Assembly: GCA_959605945.1 (NCBI GenBank)
Contig: CAUHGY010000010.1
Span: 1-34,858, forward strand
Reading direction: 5' to 3'
From: an uncultured Clostridia bacterium
GTDB lineage: Bacteria > Bacillota > Clostridia > Christensenellales > Borkfalkiaceae
Length of the DNA stretch: 34,858 nucleotides
Shown piece by piece: positions 24,848-33,963 of this stretch. The notes under the pieces are model-generated. The model saw only the letters and a list, made by a program, of their open reading frames with translations, was not told the origin of the DNA and did not search any database. Made by a program: the position numbers and the translations under genes. Within the stretch, counting starts at the first letter, position 1. Every line of letters begins with the position of its first letter.

Positions 24848-24868
24848 ATGCAGGGAGATATCAAAAAA

Positions 24869-25204
24869 ATGAAAGAAGTGCTACTTGACAGAAGATTGCA
24901 GACATTGGTCAAAGATTATGTGCCGCAGGGCGAAATTCTCGACGAGCTTGTGTGTTTTTTCTCGATTTTTTCCGATTACACGAGATTGAAGATGATTTCC
25001 GCTCTTGCAATAAGCGAAATGTGCGTCAGCGACCTTTCAAATCTTTTAAAACTCAATCAGACAACGGTTTCGCACCAACTGAGACTGCTTAAAAATCTTA
25101 ACGCCGTGAAAACCAAGCGTCAGGGTAAAGTGGTGTTTTATTCGCTGCGCAATGAAGCTTTAAACGAGGTGCTTTTAAAAGGCGTGGAATTTCTGGGGTA
25201 TTAA
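24869..25204 (+). CDS. ArsR-family winged-helix transcriptional regulator
   Basis: A 111-residue protein. CFFSIFSDYTRLKMISALAI followed by SEMCVSDLSNLLKLNQTTVS and HQLRLLKNLNAVKTKRQGKV is the full ArsR/SmtB winged helix, with the recognition helix at QTTVSHQLRLLK and the wing at GKVVFYSL. The alpha-3 helix carries Cys in EMCVSDL where metal sensors have ELCVCDL; only one of the two usual cysteines is present, so classical arsenic or cadmium sensing is uncertain. AGGGAG at 24852-24857 supports ATG 24869; a competing ATG at 24848 would place the site inside the gene. No metal pump or reductase lies beside it. The next gene is uvrC with its own promoter. Confidence 0.9.
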   Translation: MKEVLLDRRLQTLVKDYVPQGEILDELVCFFSIFSDYTRLKMISALAISEMCVSDLSNLLKLNQTTVSHQLRLLKNLNAVKTKRQGKVVFYSLRNEALNEVLLKGVEFLGY

Positions 25205-25210
25205 AAACAT

Positions 25211-25239
25211 TTGTAAAAAAAACGCAAATGGTTTATAAT
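25211..25239 (+). promoter_or_regulatory. uvrC promoter
   Basis: TTGTAA (25211-25216), 17-base spacer, TATAAT (25234-25239). Seven bases separate the -10 box from the GTG start codon at 25247, so transcription should begin at or next to the start codon. Confidence 0.75.
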
Positions 25240-25246
25240 ATAAGCC

Positions 25247-27070
25247 GTGAGCGTTATAGAAGATAAATTAAAACTGCTGCCCGTAAACCCGGGGGTTTAT
25301 GTCATGCTGGATAAAGACGGGCAGGTAATATACGTCGGCAAAGCCAAAAATCTTAAAAACAGAGTGAGGCAGTATTTTTTCAACGGCGTCAAGACGGAAA
25401 AGGTCATGGCAATGGTTAATAATATTGCCGACTTTTACTATATCATCGCGCCCAGCGAGATCGATGCGCTTTCGCTCGAAAACAATTTAATTAAAAAATA
25501 CAAGCCGAGATACAACATTCTTTTAAAGGATGACAAAACTTATCCTTATCTTAAAATAGATCTCAAAGAACCTTTTCCCGCATTTTCGGTTACGCGTAAA
25601 ATCAAAAAGGACGGCGCAAAATATTTCGGTCCTTTTATGGGGGGAGTTTCCGTAAGAGATGTTCTGGAAATTATTTATCTTGCTTTTAATCTGCGCCCGT
25701 GCGACAAAAAGCTCAGTCGGGAAAAAGTTTTCAAGCCCTGTTTGAACTACCATATTAAAAAGTGCCTTGCGCCGTGCGCGGGGATGGTGTCCTGCGAAGA
25801 TTACTCAAAGCGTGTGGAAAGCGCAGTAGAGTTTCTGAACGGCGACACTCAATATACCGAAAAGCTTTTGCGGCAAAAAATGACCGAAGCGGGCGACAGA
25901 GAGGATTTCGAAAGAGCTTTAAAATACAGAGATAAACTCAACAGCCTTGAAAAAATAAAATTGAAACGCATAACTTCGCTCAGTAAATTTTTAAATGCCG
26001 ACGTTCTTGCTTACCGTTCGAACGGCATTTATTCGGCAGTGAACGTGCTTATAGTCAGAAAAGGCAGAATGCTCGGCGGAAGAAATTTTTCTTTCGAGAG
26101 CGCGGCGCTTTCGGACGGAGATGCCCTGCGCGAGTTTGTCACGAGCTATTATAAGCCCGGGTCGGATATTCCGGACGAGATTATCTCGGGCACTGGAATT
26201 GCCGATGCCGACATACTTTCAGCTTATTTCAGAGAAAAATTTTCCAAAGCCACGGCATTTATTCACGCCAAACAGGGCATGAGAAAACAGCTTGCCGATA
26301 TGGCGGAGATAAACGCCGCAGAGCATCTCGAAACGGCTGTCGACAGGATAAAGCACAAAGACGACATGACCGTTTCCGCCTGCAGGCGGCTTAAAGAACT
26401 GCTCAATCTGAAAAATTATCCCAAACGCATGGAGTGCTATGATATTTCCAATATCAGCGGCGTGGACAAAGTCGGCAGCATGGTGGTTTTTAACGACGGT
26501 TCTCCCGACCGCGACAGTTACAGGCGTTTCAAGATAAAATCTTTCGAAGGAGCCGATGATTTCAGAAGTCTGCAGGAAGTGCTTACAAGACGTTTCGAAC
26601 GTATGCGCACGGATCCGGATAAGTTTCCGAAGCCGGATCTTATGGTCATAGACGGCGGCAAAGGTCAGCTTTCGAGCGTAAAAGAGATTTTCGATAAAGA
26701 AAACATAACCGATATAGATCTTATTTCGCTTGCCAAGCGCGAAGAAGAGATATTCACCGTGTTTTCCAATCAGCCGGTCGTGCTTCCGAAAAGCGATTAT
26801 TGCCTCAGAATGTTACAGCATATACGTGACGAGGCACACAGATTCGCCATAACTTATCACAGAAGTCTGCGTTCGAAAAGGGCATTGAGCTCCGTTCTTG
26901 ACGGCGTCAAAGGACTCGGGAAAGTCAAAAAACACGCGTTGATAGAGCATTTCAAGGATATCGGCGGCATAATCGCCGCAAGCAGGGAAGAACTTAAAAA
27001 AGTTGAAGGTATAGGCGACGTGCAGGCAACGCTTGTTATAGAAAAACTGACAGAAGAAGGCTTAAGATGA
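25247..27070 (+). CDS. uvrC: UvrABC excinuclease subunit C
   Basis: A 607-residue protein of normal family length. It makes the dual incisions in nucleotide excision repair. Domains in order: GIY-YIG nuclease at the N-terminus (NPGVYVMLDKDGQVIYVGKA, then KNLKNRVRQYF), a Cys cluster, the UVR motif that binds UvrB (MTEAGDREDFERALKYRDKL), the RNase H-like nuclease (ECYDISNISGVDKVGSMVVF and PDLMVIDGGKGQL), and a C-terminal helix-hairpin-helix pair (VKGLGKVKKHALIEHF, VEGIGDVQATLVIEKL). The GTG at 25247 is the only possible upstream start because an in-frame TAA lies at 25241-25243, and the N-terminus matches relatives from there. No Shine-Dalgarno is present. The stop overlaps the next gene. Confidence 0.97.
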   Translation: MSVIEDKLKLLPVNPGVYVMLDKDGQVIYVGKAKNLKNRVRQYFFNGVKTEKVMAMVNNIADFYYIIAPSEIDALSLENNLIKKYKPRYNILLKDDKTYPYLKIDLKEPFPAFSVTRKIKKDGAKYFGPFMGGVSVRDVLEIIYLAFNLRPCDKKLSREKVFKPCLNYHIKKCLAPCAGMVSCEDYSKRVESAVEFLNGDTQYTEKLLRQKMTEAGDREDFERALKYRDKLNSLEKIKLKRITSLSKFLNADVLAYRSNGIYSAVNVLIVRKGRMLGGRNFSFESAALSDGDALREFVTSYYKPGSDIPDEIISGTGIADADILSAYFREKFSKATAFIHAKQGMRKQLADMAEINAAEHLETAVDRIKHKDDMTVSACRRLKELLNLKNYPKRMECYDISNISGVDKVGSMVVFNDGSPDRDSYRRFKIKSFEGADDFRSLQEVLTRRFERMRTDPDKFPKPDLMVIDGGKGQLSSVKEIFDKENITDIDLISLAKREEEIFTVFSNQPVVLPKSDYCLRMLQHIRDEAHRFAITYHRSLRSKRALSSVLDGVKGLGKVKKHALIEHFKDIGGIIAASREELKKVEGIGDVQATLVIEKLTEEGLR

Positions 27071-27870
27071 AATACAGATTGTTCGTTTCCGATTTCGACG
27101 GCACTCTCGGCGTCGCTCCCGGGGTAATAAGCGAAAATACGCTGAAAGCGGTTAAAAATTATGTATCCCGCGGAGGAAAATTCGTAATATGCACCGGCAG
27201 GATGTTTTCATCCATAAGGGGAATATGCTTAAAATACGGACTCGAGGGCATCGTTATTTCCTATCAGGGTGCGCTGATTAACGATATAGTCACCGGAAAA
27301 CCGATACTTTCCGACGGCATCGACTGTATCCTCGCCGCGGAAATAGCCGGAAAGCTGAAATCCGAAAACGTGCAGACCATCGCCGATATCGACGATATAA
27401 TGTATTACGACGAAGGATCGGCTTATCTCGATTACTATTTAAAAGCTGTCGGCGTCGGTGCGGTAAAGGTGGACGATCTCGAGTCGTTTGTAAGAAACAG
27501 CGGAAAAAAGGTTCAGAAGGTCGGATCGATGTGCGATCCGGAAGCAGCTGCGCGGCTCACCGCCAAATATTCCGAAATGTACGAGGGCAGGCTGATAATA
27601 AACAACGGCGCATCGCAGCTTGTGGAAGTTATAAATCCCGCCTGCAGCAAGGGGTTTGCAGTCAGATTTCTTTCGGACTATTTCGGAGTTCCTTTTGATG
27701 AAATTATTGCCGTGGGAGACAGCACCAACGATATAGAACTGATAAAAGGTCCCTGGCACGGCGTTGCCGTGGGGGACGCCAGAGAAGAATTGAAAGCCGT
27801 TGCCGACGAGATAACCGTTCCTTTCAAAGACGATCCCGTCAAGGTCCTTTTGGAAAAATATTGTTCATGA
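27067..27870 (+). CDS. Cof-type HAD-family sugar/nucleotide phosphatase
   Basis: A 267-residue cytosolic hydrolase. Motif I is SDFDGTLG, with Asp9 nucleophile and Asp11 acid/base. Motif II is near ISYQGA and motif IV is VGDSTNDIELI with the metal-binding aspartates. The cap between them is of the large C2 type, as in Cof/YbiV-like phosphatases acting on sugar phosphates, FMN or PLP. Its start overlaps the uvrC stop (ATGA), with AGAAGG upstream, so it is translationally coupled to uvrC. The physiological substrate is unknown; a pyridoxal-phosphate phosphatase role would fit the nearby pdx genes but is speculative. Confidence 0.92.
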   Translation: MKYRLFVSDFDGTLGVAPGVISENTLKAVKNYVSRGGKFVICTGRMFSSIRGICLKYGLEGIVISYQGALINDIVTGKPILSDGIDCILAAEIAGKLKSENVQTIADIDDIMYYDEGSAYLDYYLKAVGVGAVKVDDLESFVRNSGKKVQKVGSMCDPEAAARLTAKYSEMYEGRLIINNGASQLVEVINPACSKGFAVRFLSDYFGVPFDEIIAVGDSTNDIELIKGPWHGVAVGDAREELKAVADEITVPFKDDPVKVLLEKYCS

Positions 27871-28199
27871 AAATAAACGACGCAATCAGTTGTAAAGATA
27901 AAATGCTCTGAAGCGGTTTTTAGGACCGTACCGGAAATTTTCTGCCGGCAGAGACGGTTAAAATCTGATTAAAGAAAAATACGGCGCTGCGCACCGCAGA
28001 AACTTTTGCGCCGATGCAAAACGTATCGCTGCGGTCAGGAAAATTTTCAAAGTTCCGTCGCCGCATATTGCAGCGGAGCGTCGCAAGCGGCTGAAAGCCC
28101 GCCTTGCTTGCTCTCAATTTCCGATTCCGCCGGCCGCAAGGTGCGGATACGCCGTTTGCCGCAGGCAAACATCATGAATTTGAATTCACAGGAGTAGAT
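27871..28199 (+). other. 329-base non-coding leader upstream of lon
   Basis: No convincing gene or complete promoter and no CIRCE-type heat-shock element was found. The stretch is rich in short inverted repeats: CGCTGC with GCAGCG, CCGCAAGGTGCGG, and a perfect seven-base stem GTTTGCC (28154-28160) / GGCAAAC (28164-28170) just before the lon Shine-Dalgarno. It may be a structured 5' leader. Confidence 0.4.
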
Positions 28200-30530
28200 A
28201 TGGAAGAAATTATATTAGATCCCGTAAAAAACGTTAAAACTCTGCCCATGGTCGCGCTGCGCGGGAAGGTTTTGCTTCCCGGCAATTATTGCAATTTCGA
28301 TGTGGGCAGGCCGATTTCCGTCAACGCTGTCAACCGTGCCATGGAGAACGGTTCGGAGATCTTTATCGCGGCGCAGAAAAACGCCGTCATAGACGCGCCG
28401 AAGAAAAACGATATTTGCAGAGTCGGAGTTGTCGCAAAGATCAAACAGATAGTAAAATCGCCTAATAACAGCATAAAGGTCAGCGTTTTTGCGCTTTATA
28501 GGGCGAGAATTCTCGATTTTCTCGATGTAAAGGAAAGTTTTACCGTAAATGTCGAAGAGATATTTTACCGCAACACCGCTTTCGAAGAAGAGACCGAAGC
28601 TTATCTGCGCGTGGCAAAACGCGCTTTTTACGACTATGCTCTGTTTGATAAACGCATATTGCAGGAAATGCTTGTTACGGTAACCGAACGCAAGGATCCG
28701 AATGAATTTATCGACGGCGCGCTGGCGCTGCTTCCGTTCAAAGAATCGGAAGTGCAGAGAATTCTGGAAACCGACGATACCATAGACAGACTGCGCGATT
28801 TCGAAGGCCTTGTTACCCGCGAGCTTGAAATCTTAAAGATAGAAAAGAAAATCACTTCCAAAGTAAGACAGAGCATAGATAAAAGTCAGAAAGAATTTTA
28901 TCTGCGCGAACAGCTGAAAGCCATTCATTCCGAACTCGGAGAGGATCCTGACGAAAGCGATGCTTTGATCGAAGACATAAAAAAGAAAAATTTGCCTCCT
29001 GAAGTCGAAGAAAAGGCGCTTAAAGAGATAGCGAGACTCGATAAAATAAATCCCTCGTCGCCGGATTACTCGATTATCTTAAATTATCTTGATTGGTTAA
29101 AAGATTTGCCGTTCAATGAATGTACGGTAGATACGGAAGATCTTTCGGTTGCAAAAGCGGTGCTGGATGCCGACCATTTCGGTTTGGAGAAGGTCAAAGA
29201 GCGTATTTTAGAATACATTGCAGTGCTGCAGCTTACCAAAAAAATACGCGGGCCCATTCTGTGTTTCGTAGGTCCGCCCGGAGTGGGCAAAACTTCGGTT
29301 GCGACTTCCATCGCCCGTGCTCTCAACCGCAAATTCGTGCGCATGAGTCTGGGCGGCGTCAAAGACGAAGCAGAGATCCGCGGGCACCGCCGCACTTATG
29401 TCGGAGCAATGCCTGGAAGAATCATTTACGCTCTGAGAAATATCGGGGCGAACAATCCTGTGTTTCTGCTTGACGAAATAGACAAAATGTCGTCTGACAT
29501 GCACGGCGACCCTGCGAGCGCGCTTCTCGAAGTGCTTGACCCCGAACAGAATACAACGTTCCGCGACAGATATATGGAAATTCCCTACGATCTGTCCAAA
29601 ATAATGTTCATAACAACCGCAAACTCGGTGGATACAATCCCTTATCCGCTGCTTGACAGGATGGAGATCATAGAGCTGAACGGCTATACCGATGAAGAAA
29701 AACTTGAAATAGCAAAGCGTTATCTGATACCCAAACAGCTCAAACTAAACGGGCTTACTCCCAAAAAGGCGGAATTCACCGATGCCGCAATCAGTGAAAT
29801 CATAGAAAGTTATACGCTTGAAGCGGGGGTTAGAAATCTTGAAAGGGAGATCGGCGGAGTAATAAGAAAGATAGCCGTCAAAGTAGCCGAACACAGACGC
29901 CTTAAAAAACAGATTGTCGATAAAGGCGACGTGGCAGATTATCTCGGAGTCAGAAAGCATGCGCGCGATATGTCGCTTGAAAAAGACGAAGTCGGCGCGG
30001 CGACGGGGCTCGCATGGACGAGCGTAGGCGGAACTACGCTGACCATTGAAGTCAGTCTTATGCACGGCAAGGGAGAGATACTTCTTACCGGAAAGCTCGG
30101 CGACGTTATGAAAGAATCGGCACATGCGGCAATCAGCTATATAAGGGCCAATGCCGCGGAATTCGGAATAAAAGACGATGTTTTTGAAAATACGGACATT
30201 CACATTCATGTGCCGGAGGGCGCCACGCCCAAAGACGGACCGAGTGCGGGCATAACTATGGCTACGGCAATACTTTCGGCATTCACCGGAAGACCGGTCA
30301 GAAAAAGCGTTGCCATGACCGGGGAAATAACGCTGCGCGGCAAAGTTCTGCCTATCGGAGGACTGAAAGAAAAAACGCTTGCCGCCCACAGACAGGGAAT
30401 AGATACCGTCATTATCCCCGCAGGCAACGAAAAAGATCTGACGGAAATACCGCAGGATATAAGAAAACAGATGAGTTTTATTACTGCGGCCGAAGTCAAA
30501 ACGGTTTTCGACACGGCAATAAGGCACTGA
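28200..30530 (+). CDS. lon: ATP-dependent Lon protease
   Basis: A 776-residue LonA protease of standard length. The N-terminal substrate-binding domain begins LPMVALRGKVLLPGNYCNFD, followed by a helical linker (SQKEFYLREQLKAIHSELGE). The AAA+ module has Walker A GPPGVGKTS near residue 358, sensor region LGGVKDEAEIRGHRRTYVGA, and Walker B FLLDEIDK. The C-terminal protease domain has catalytic Ser682 in PKDGPSAGIT and a Lys in GGLKEK (Lys725 by the usual 43-residue spacing). It degrades misfolded and regulatory proteins in the cytosol. ATG 28200 is set by AGGAG at 28190-28194; the frame stays open to 28104 but the extra residues are not family-like. It precedes engB by 22 bases, the common lon-engB order. 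Confidence 0.97.
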   Translation: MEEIILDPVKNVKTLPMVALRGKVLLPGNYCNFDVGRPISVNAVNRAMENGSEIFIAAQKNAVIDAPKKNDICRVGVVAKIKQIVKSPNNSIKVSVFALYRARILDFLDVKESFTVNVEEIFYRNTAFEEETEAYLRVAKRAFYDYALFDKRILQEMLVTVTERKDPNEFIDGALALLPFKESEVQRILETDDTIDRLRDFEGLVTRELEILKIEKKITSKVRQSIDKSQKEFYLREQLKAIHSELGEDPDESDALIEDIKKKNLPPEVEEKALKEIARLDKINPSSPDYSIILNYLDWLKDLPFNECTVDTEDLSVAKAVLDADHFGLEKVKERILEYIAVLQLTKKIRGPILCFVGPPGVGKTSVATSIARALNRKFVRMSLGGVKDEAEIRGHRRTYVGAMPGRIIYALRNIGANNPVFLLDEIDKMSSDMHGDPASALLEVLDPEQNTTFRDRYMEIPYDLSKIMFITTANSVDTIPYPLLDRMEIIELNGYTDEEKLEIAKRYLIPKQLKLNGLTPKKAEFTDAAISEIIESYTLEAGVRNLEREIGGVIRKIAVKVAEHRRLKKQIVDKGDVADYLGVRKHARDMSLEKDEVGAATGLAWTSVGGTTLTIEVSLMHGKGEILLTGKLGDVMKESAHAAISYIRANAAEFGIKDDVFENTDIHIHVPEGATPKDGPSAGITMATAILSAFTGRPVRKSVAMTGEITLRGKVLPIGGLKEKTLAAHRQGIDTVIIPAGNEKDLTEIPQDIRKQMSFITAAEVKTVFDTAIRH

Positions 30531-30552
30531 ACGCTTTAAGAAGGAGTTGCAG

Positions 30553-31134
30553 ATGAACATAAAGCAGGTTTCGTTTGTAACGAGCGTCGCCGACAAAAGC
30601 AAGTTTTTACAGACCGATAAACCCCTGATCGCCGTCGCAGGCAAGTCGAATGTGGGGAAAAGTTCTCTCATCAACATGCTTGCAAGGCAGAAAAAACTGG
30701 CTAAAACATCGGTGACGCCCGGACGGACAAGGCTTATAAACTATTTTGATTTCGGTCCGTTCATTCTTGCCGACTTGCCCGGATACGGCTTTGCCAAAGT
30801 CAGCAAGGAAGAAAAAGCGAGGTGGAGCGCTCTTTTGGAGAGCTTTCTGCTTTCCGGAAAAATAAAGCTGCTTATTTCGCTGGTCGATATACGCCATGAC
30901 CCCACCGAGGATGATAAAATGATGATAAACTATCTTTATCACTATGTCATCCCGTTTTCATTGGTAGCCACAAAAGCCGATAAACTTCCGAAAACAAAAA
31001 TCAAGCCGCAGCTCTCGGCAATAGCGGCACAGCTCAAAGTCGGCATCGGCGATATAACTGCGGCGTCTGCGGAAACAGGCGCGGGCAGAGACGAAATTTT
31101 AGAAATTATAGAAAAAGCGATAAGTGAGAATTGA
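30553..31134 (+). CDS. engB: Ribosome biogenesis GTPase EngB/YsxC
   Basis: A 193-residue TRAFAC GTPase required for late assembly of the 50S subunit. G1 is AGKSNVGKSSLINML, the G2 Thr lies in SVTPGRTRLINYF, G3 is DLPGYGFAKVS and G4 is TKADK, with a G5-like segment ITAASAETGAG. The length equals the family norm. AAGGAG at 30541-30546 is six bases before ATG 30553; an in-frame TTG at 30547 is too close to it. It is cotranscribed with lon. Confidence 0.97.
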   Translation: MNIKQVSFVTSVADKSKFLQTDKPLIAVAGKSNVGKSSLINMLARQKKLAKTSVTPGRTRLINYFDFGPFILADLPGYGFAKVSKEEKARWSALLESFLLSGKIKLLISLVDIRHDPTEDDKMMINYLYHYVIPFSLVATKADKLPKTKIKPQLSAIAAQLKVGIGDITAASAETGAGRDEILEIIEKAISEN

Positions 31135-31141
31135 TTCATCT

Positions 31142-32254
31142 ATGAAATACGGTGTTTCTTTCAAAGGCGTAAAACCCGCTTATCTGCAGCTTTACGAAGA
31201 GCTTCGCGCAGATATTGTGCGCGGGGCTTATCCTTTTTTGAGCAAATTGCCGTCAAAGCGCATTATGGCGGAAGAGACCGGACTCAGCGTGATAACCGTC
31301 CGCCATGCGTACGAACTGCTTTCGGACGAGGGATATGTGGAGCCGCGGGAGAGAAGCGGATATTTTGTCGCGTACAGAGAGAGCGATTTCGGATCCCGTG
31401 GGTTTGCCGACGGCGCGTCTGCTGAGTTTACATTCAAAGACGCAACGCCGAAAGCCGGCGGCGAAGGCGGAAATCGTAAATTTCCGTTTACCGTGCTTGC
31501 AAAAACCATGCGAAAAGTACTCTCCGATTACGGCGAAAATATTTTTGAAAAATGTCCTAACAAAGGTTGTCTGCCTTTCAGAAAAGCCGTTTGCGATTAT
31601 CTTGAAAGAAGCGTGGGCATACGTGCAGATGTCGGACAGGTGATCGTCGGAGCGGGGGCGGAATATCTTTACGGGCTTGTCGTGCAGATGCTTGGAAAAG
31701 ATAAAATTTTTGCGCTTGAGAACCCGTCATATAAGAAAATAAAGCTGGTTTACGGCGCGCACGGGGTAAAAACAGAGTTTCTCGATCTCGGCGAAAACGG
31801 AATTAAGACAGAGTGCCTTGCGAATTCTTTTGCAGACGTGCTGCACGTAACGCCTTTCAACAGTTATCCCGGTCATGTCACGGCAGACGCATCCAAAAGA
31901 AAGGAATATCTTAACTGGGCGGAAGCGCGCGGCGGATATATTATAGAGGATAATTACGATTCCGAACTCACCGTTTCAAAGAAAAACGAAGAGACGCTTT
32001 TTTCTTACGGCGGCGGACGAGTTATATATATGAACACTTTTTCGCATACGCTGTCGCCGTCGGTCAGGGTGGGGTATATGGTAATTCCGGAGCAGCTTTT
32101 TGCAGTTTACGAATCCGAGATAGGTTTCTATTCCTGTCCTGTGCCGCTTTTCGATCAGCTTGTGCTGGCAGAACTGTTAAACAGCGGGGAGTTTGAACAC
32201 CATATAAACAGAGTGAGACGCGATAAACGAAAACGTTTAAATCTGGGTATATAA
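31142..32254 (+). CDS. MocR/PdxR-like regulator, C-terminally truncated and lacking the PLP lysine
   Basis: A 370-residue protein. Residues 1-75 are a GntR winged helix (PAYLQLYEELRADIVRGAYP, KRIMAEETGLSVITVRHAYE). The rest is a fold-type I aminotransferase-like domain with VGAGAEYLYGLVVQML and IIEDNYDSEL, where the Asp that holds the pyridine nitrogen is kept. Two defects are visible. The Schiff-base lysine position (TFSKTL in relatives) is His302 (TFSHTLSPSVRVGYMV). The protein also stops after VRRDKRKRLNLGI, about 80-100 residues short of the usual 460-480. MocR proteins next to pdxST normally sense pyridoxal phosphate and control pdxST, so this is the presumed regulator. It starts 8 bases after engB with a weak Shine-Dalgarno. 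Whether it is functional is uncertain. Confidence 0.85.
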   Translation: MKYGVSFKGVKPAYLQLYEELRADIVRGAYPFLSKLPSKRIMAEETGLSVITVRHAYELLSDEGYVEPRERSGYFVAYRESDFGSRGFADGASAEFTFKDATPKAGGEGGNRKFPFTVLAKTMRKVLSDYGENIFEKCPNKGCLPFRKAVCDYLERSVGIRADVGQVIVGAGAEYLYGLVVQMLGKDKIFALENPSYKKIKLVYGAHGVKTEFLDLGENGIKTECLANSFADVLHVTPFNSYPGHVTADASKRKEYLNWAEARGGYIIEDNYDSELTVSKKNEETLFSYGGGRVIYMNTFSHTLSPSVRVGYMVIPEQLFAVYESEIGFYSCPVPLFDQLVLAELLNSGEFEHHINRVRRDKRKRLNLGI

Positions 32255-32273
32255 AAAATACTTAAATTGAATA

Positions 32274-32302
32274 TTTACATATAATCAAAATAGAAGTATA
32301 AT
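32274..32302 (+). promoter_or_regulatory. pdxST promoter
   Basis: TTTACA (32274-32279), 17-base spacer, TATAAT (32297-32302). It is AT-rich and immediately follows the truncated MocR gene, giving pdxST its own transcript with start near 32309. Confidence 0.75.
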
Positions 32303-32332
32303 AGTCAAAAGACATTACAGGAGTTTTGATTT

Positions 32333-33208
32333 ATGTACAACAAGAGATTAGAAGTCAACAAAAATCTTGCGCAGATGTTAAAGGGCGGCGTCATAATGGA
32401 CGTGACCACCCCCGAACAGGCAAAAATCGCAGAACAGGCGGGTGCGTGCGCGGTAATGGCGCTTGAAAAAATCCCCGCAGATATCCGTGCAGCAGGCGGC
32501 GTTTCCCGGATGAGCGATCCGAAGATGATAAAAAGCATTCAGAATGCCGTATCCATACCGGTTATGGCTAAGTGCCGTATAGGGCATTTTGCCGAAGCGC
32601 AGGTTTTGCAGGCGATTGAAATAGATTATATCGATGAAAGCGAAGTTTTATCCCCTGCGGACGATGTGTATCATATAGACAAAACGGCTTTTGACGTACC
32701 GTTTGTGTGCGGCGCCAAAAATCTCGGCGAAGCGCTGCGCCGCATAGAGGAAGGAGCGGCGATGATACGTACCAAGGGCGAACCAGGCACGGGCGACGTG
32801 GTTCAGGCGGTAAGACATATGCGGCTTGTACAGTCGGAGATACGTCGCATAGCGGCTATGAGAGAAGACGAACTTTTTGGCGCCGCGAAGGAACTTGAAG
32901 TGTCGTATGAATCCGTTCTTTATGTCCGCGAACATAAAAAACTGCCCGTCGTCAATTTTGCCGCGGGCGGGATAGCAACTCCCGCGGACGCCGCGCTTAT
33001 GATGCAGTTGGGTGCGGAAGGCGTGTTTGTGGGGTCGGGAATATTCAAATCCGGCAATCCGGAAAAACGCGCGGCGGCCATAGTCAAAGCGGTCACGAAT
33101 TATGAGAATGCAAAAATGATTGCCGAGCTTTCCGAAGATCTCGGCGAAGCGATGGTCGGAATCAACGAGCAGGAAATAAGCCTTCTGATGGCGGAGCGCG
33201 GCAAATGA
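32333..33208 (+). CDS. pdxS: Pyridoxal 5'-phosphate synthase, synthase subunit PdxS
   Basis: A 291-residue TIM-barrel enzyme. It condenses ribose 5-phosphate, glyceraldehyde 3-phosphate and ammonia to pyridoxal 5'-phosphate. Catalytic Lys80 ([10 protein letters not shown]) forms the first covalent sugar adduct and Lys148 ([12 protein letters not shown]) swings between the two sites. The opening Asp motif [13 protein letters not shown] is also present. AGGAG at 32319-32323 precedes ATG 32333. It overlaps pdxT by four bases (ATGA), giving coupled synthesis of the two subunits of the dodecameric complex. Confidence 0.98.
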   Translation: MYNKRLEVNKNLAQMLKGGVIMDVTTPEQAKIAEQAGACAVMALEKIPADIRAAGGVSRMSDPKMIKSIQNAVSIPVMAKCRIGHFAEAQVLQAIEIDYIDESEVLSPADDVYHIDKTAFDVPFVCGAKNLGEALRRIEEGAAMIRTKGEPGTGDVVQAVRHMRLVQSEIRRIAAMREDELFGAAKELEVSYESVLYVREHKKLPVVNFAAGGIATPADAALMMQLGAEGVFVGSGIFKSGNPEKRAAAIVKAVTNYENAKMIAELSEDLGEAMVGINEQEISLLMAERGK

Positions 33209-33813
33209 TAAAAATAGGCGTTCTGGCCCTTCAGGGTGCCTTTGCGGAACATATAGAAGTTTTGGAAAAACTTTCGGCAGAGTGTTTCGAAATACGCAGC
33301 GTTGAGAACTTAAAAAAACCTTTCGACGGATTGGTGCTGTGCGGCGGCGAAAGCACCGTTCAGGGGAAACTGCTTAAAGAGCTGGGGCTGTTTGAACCGC
33401 TTTTAATGAAGATACGGTCGGGCCTGCCTGTACTGGGTACGTGCGCAGGGCTTATTTTGCTTGCAAAAGAAATTGAAAACGACAGCCGCAGATATTTCGG
33501 TTGCCTTGACGTTACCGTGGTCCGTAACGCTTACGGCAGACAGCTCGGCAGTTTTGAAACTGCGGGGGAGTTTAAAGGAATAGGGAAAATACCGATGACG
33601 TTTATACGTGCGCCGTACATAGTCAGAGCGGGCAGGGATGCGGAGATATTGTCGGTCATTGACGGCAAAATAACCGCAGTCAGAGAAAAAAACATGCTTG
33701 CAACGGCGTTTCATCCCGAGCTTACCCGTGACTGCAGAATCCACAGGATGTTTCTCGATACGGTTGAAGAATATATGCAAAGAAAATCAGAAAAATTTTG
33801 GCGGCTGAAATAA
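33205..33813 (+). CDS. pdxT: Pyridoxal 5'-phosphate synthase, glutaminase subunit PdxT
   Basis: A 202-residue class I glutamine amidotransferase that supplies ammonia to PdxS. It opens [20 protein letters not shown]. The nucleophile is Cys80 in [11 protein letters not shown] and the His-Glu pair is His170 and Glu172 in FHPELTRD. The [11 protein letters not shown] segment contacts glutamine. It is slightly longer than average, with a lysine-rich C-terminal tail. The convergent terminator about 100 bases downstream ends the pdxST unit. Confidence 0.97.
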   Translation: MIKIGVLALQGAFAEHIEVLEKLSAECFEIRSVENLKKPFDGLVLCGGESTVQGKLLKELGLFEPLLMKIRSGLPVLGTCAGLILLAKEIENDSRRYFGCLDVTVVRNAYGRQLGSFETAGEFKGIGKIPMTFIRAPYIVRAGRDAEILSVIDGKITAVREKNMLATAFHPELTRDCRIHRMFLDTVEEYMQRKSEKFWRLK

Positions 33814-33913
33814 ATTGCCGTGCATACGTATTACTCTGAAAATTTTTCGCAAGGGATGTCGGTGAAAACTGAATGTTATTCAGATGAACGCCGTTTGTTC
33901 TTTCAACAATCAT

Positions 33914-33949
33914 AAAGCCCTGCGTCCGATCTTGCGGACGCAGGGCTTT
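33914..33949. terminator. Bidirectional terminator between pdxT and the DUF6062 gene
   Basis: A 15-base perfect stem, AAAGCCCTGCGTCCG (33914-33928) with CGGACGCAGGGCTTT (33935-33949), around a six-base loop. T-rich sequence follows on both strands, and it sits between convergent genes. Confidence 0.85.
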
Positions 33950-33963
33950 GGAATTTTAATATA

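Noticed and set aside
22233..24860. Prophage or insertion sequence as cause of the decayed patch
   Set aside because: No transposase, integrase, terminal inverted repeats or phage genes are visible.
28104..28199. N-terminal extension of Lon
   Set aside because: The frame is open but lies upstream of a clear AGGAG and has no similarity to Lon N-termini.
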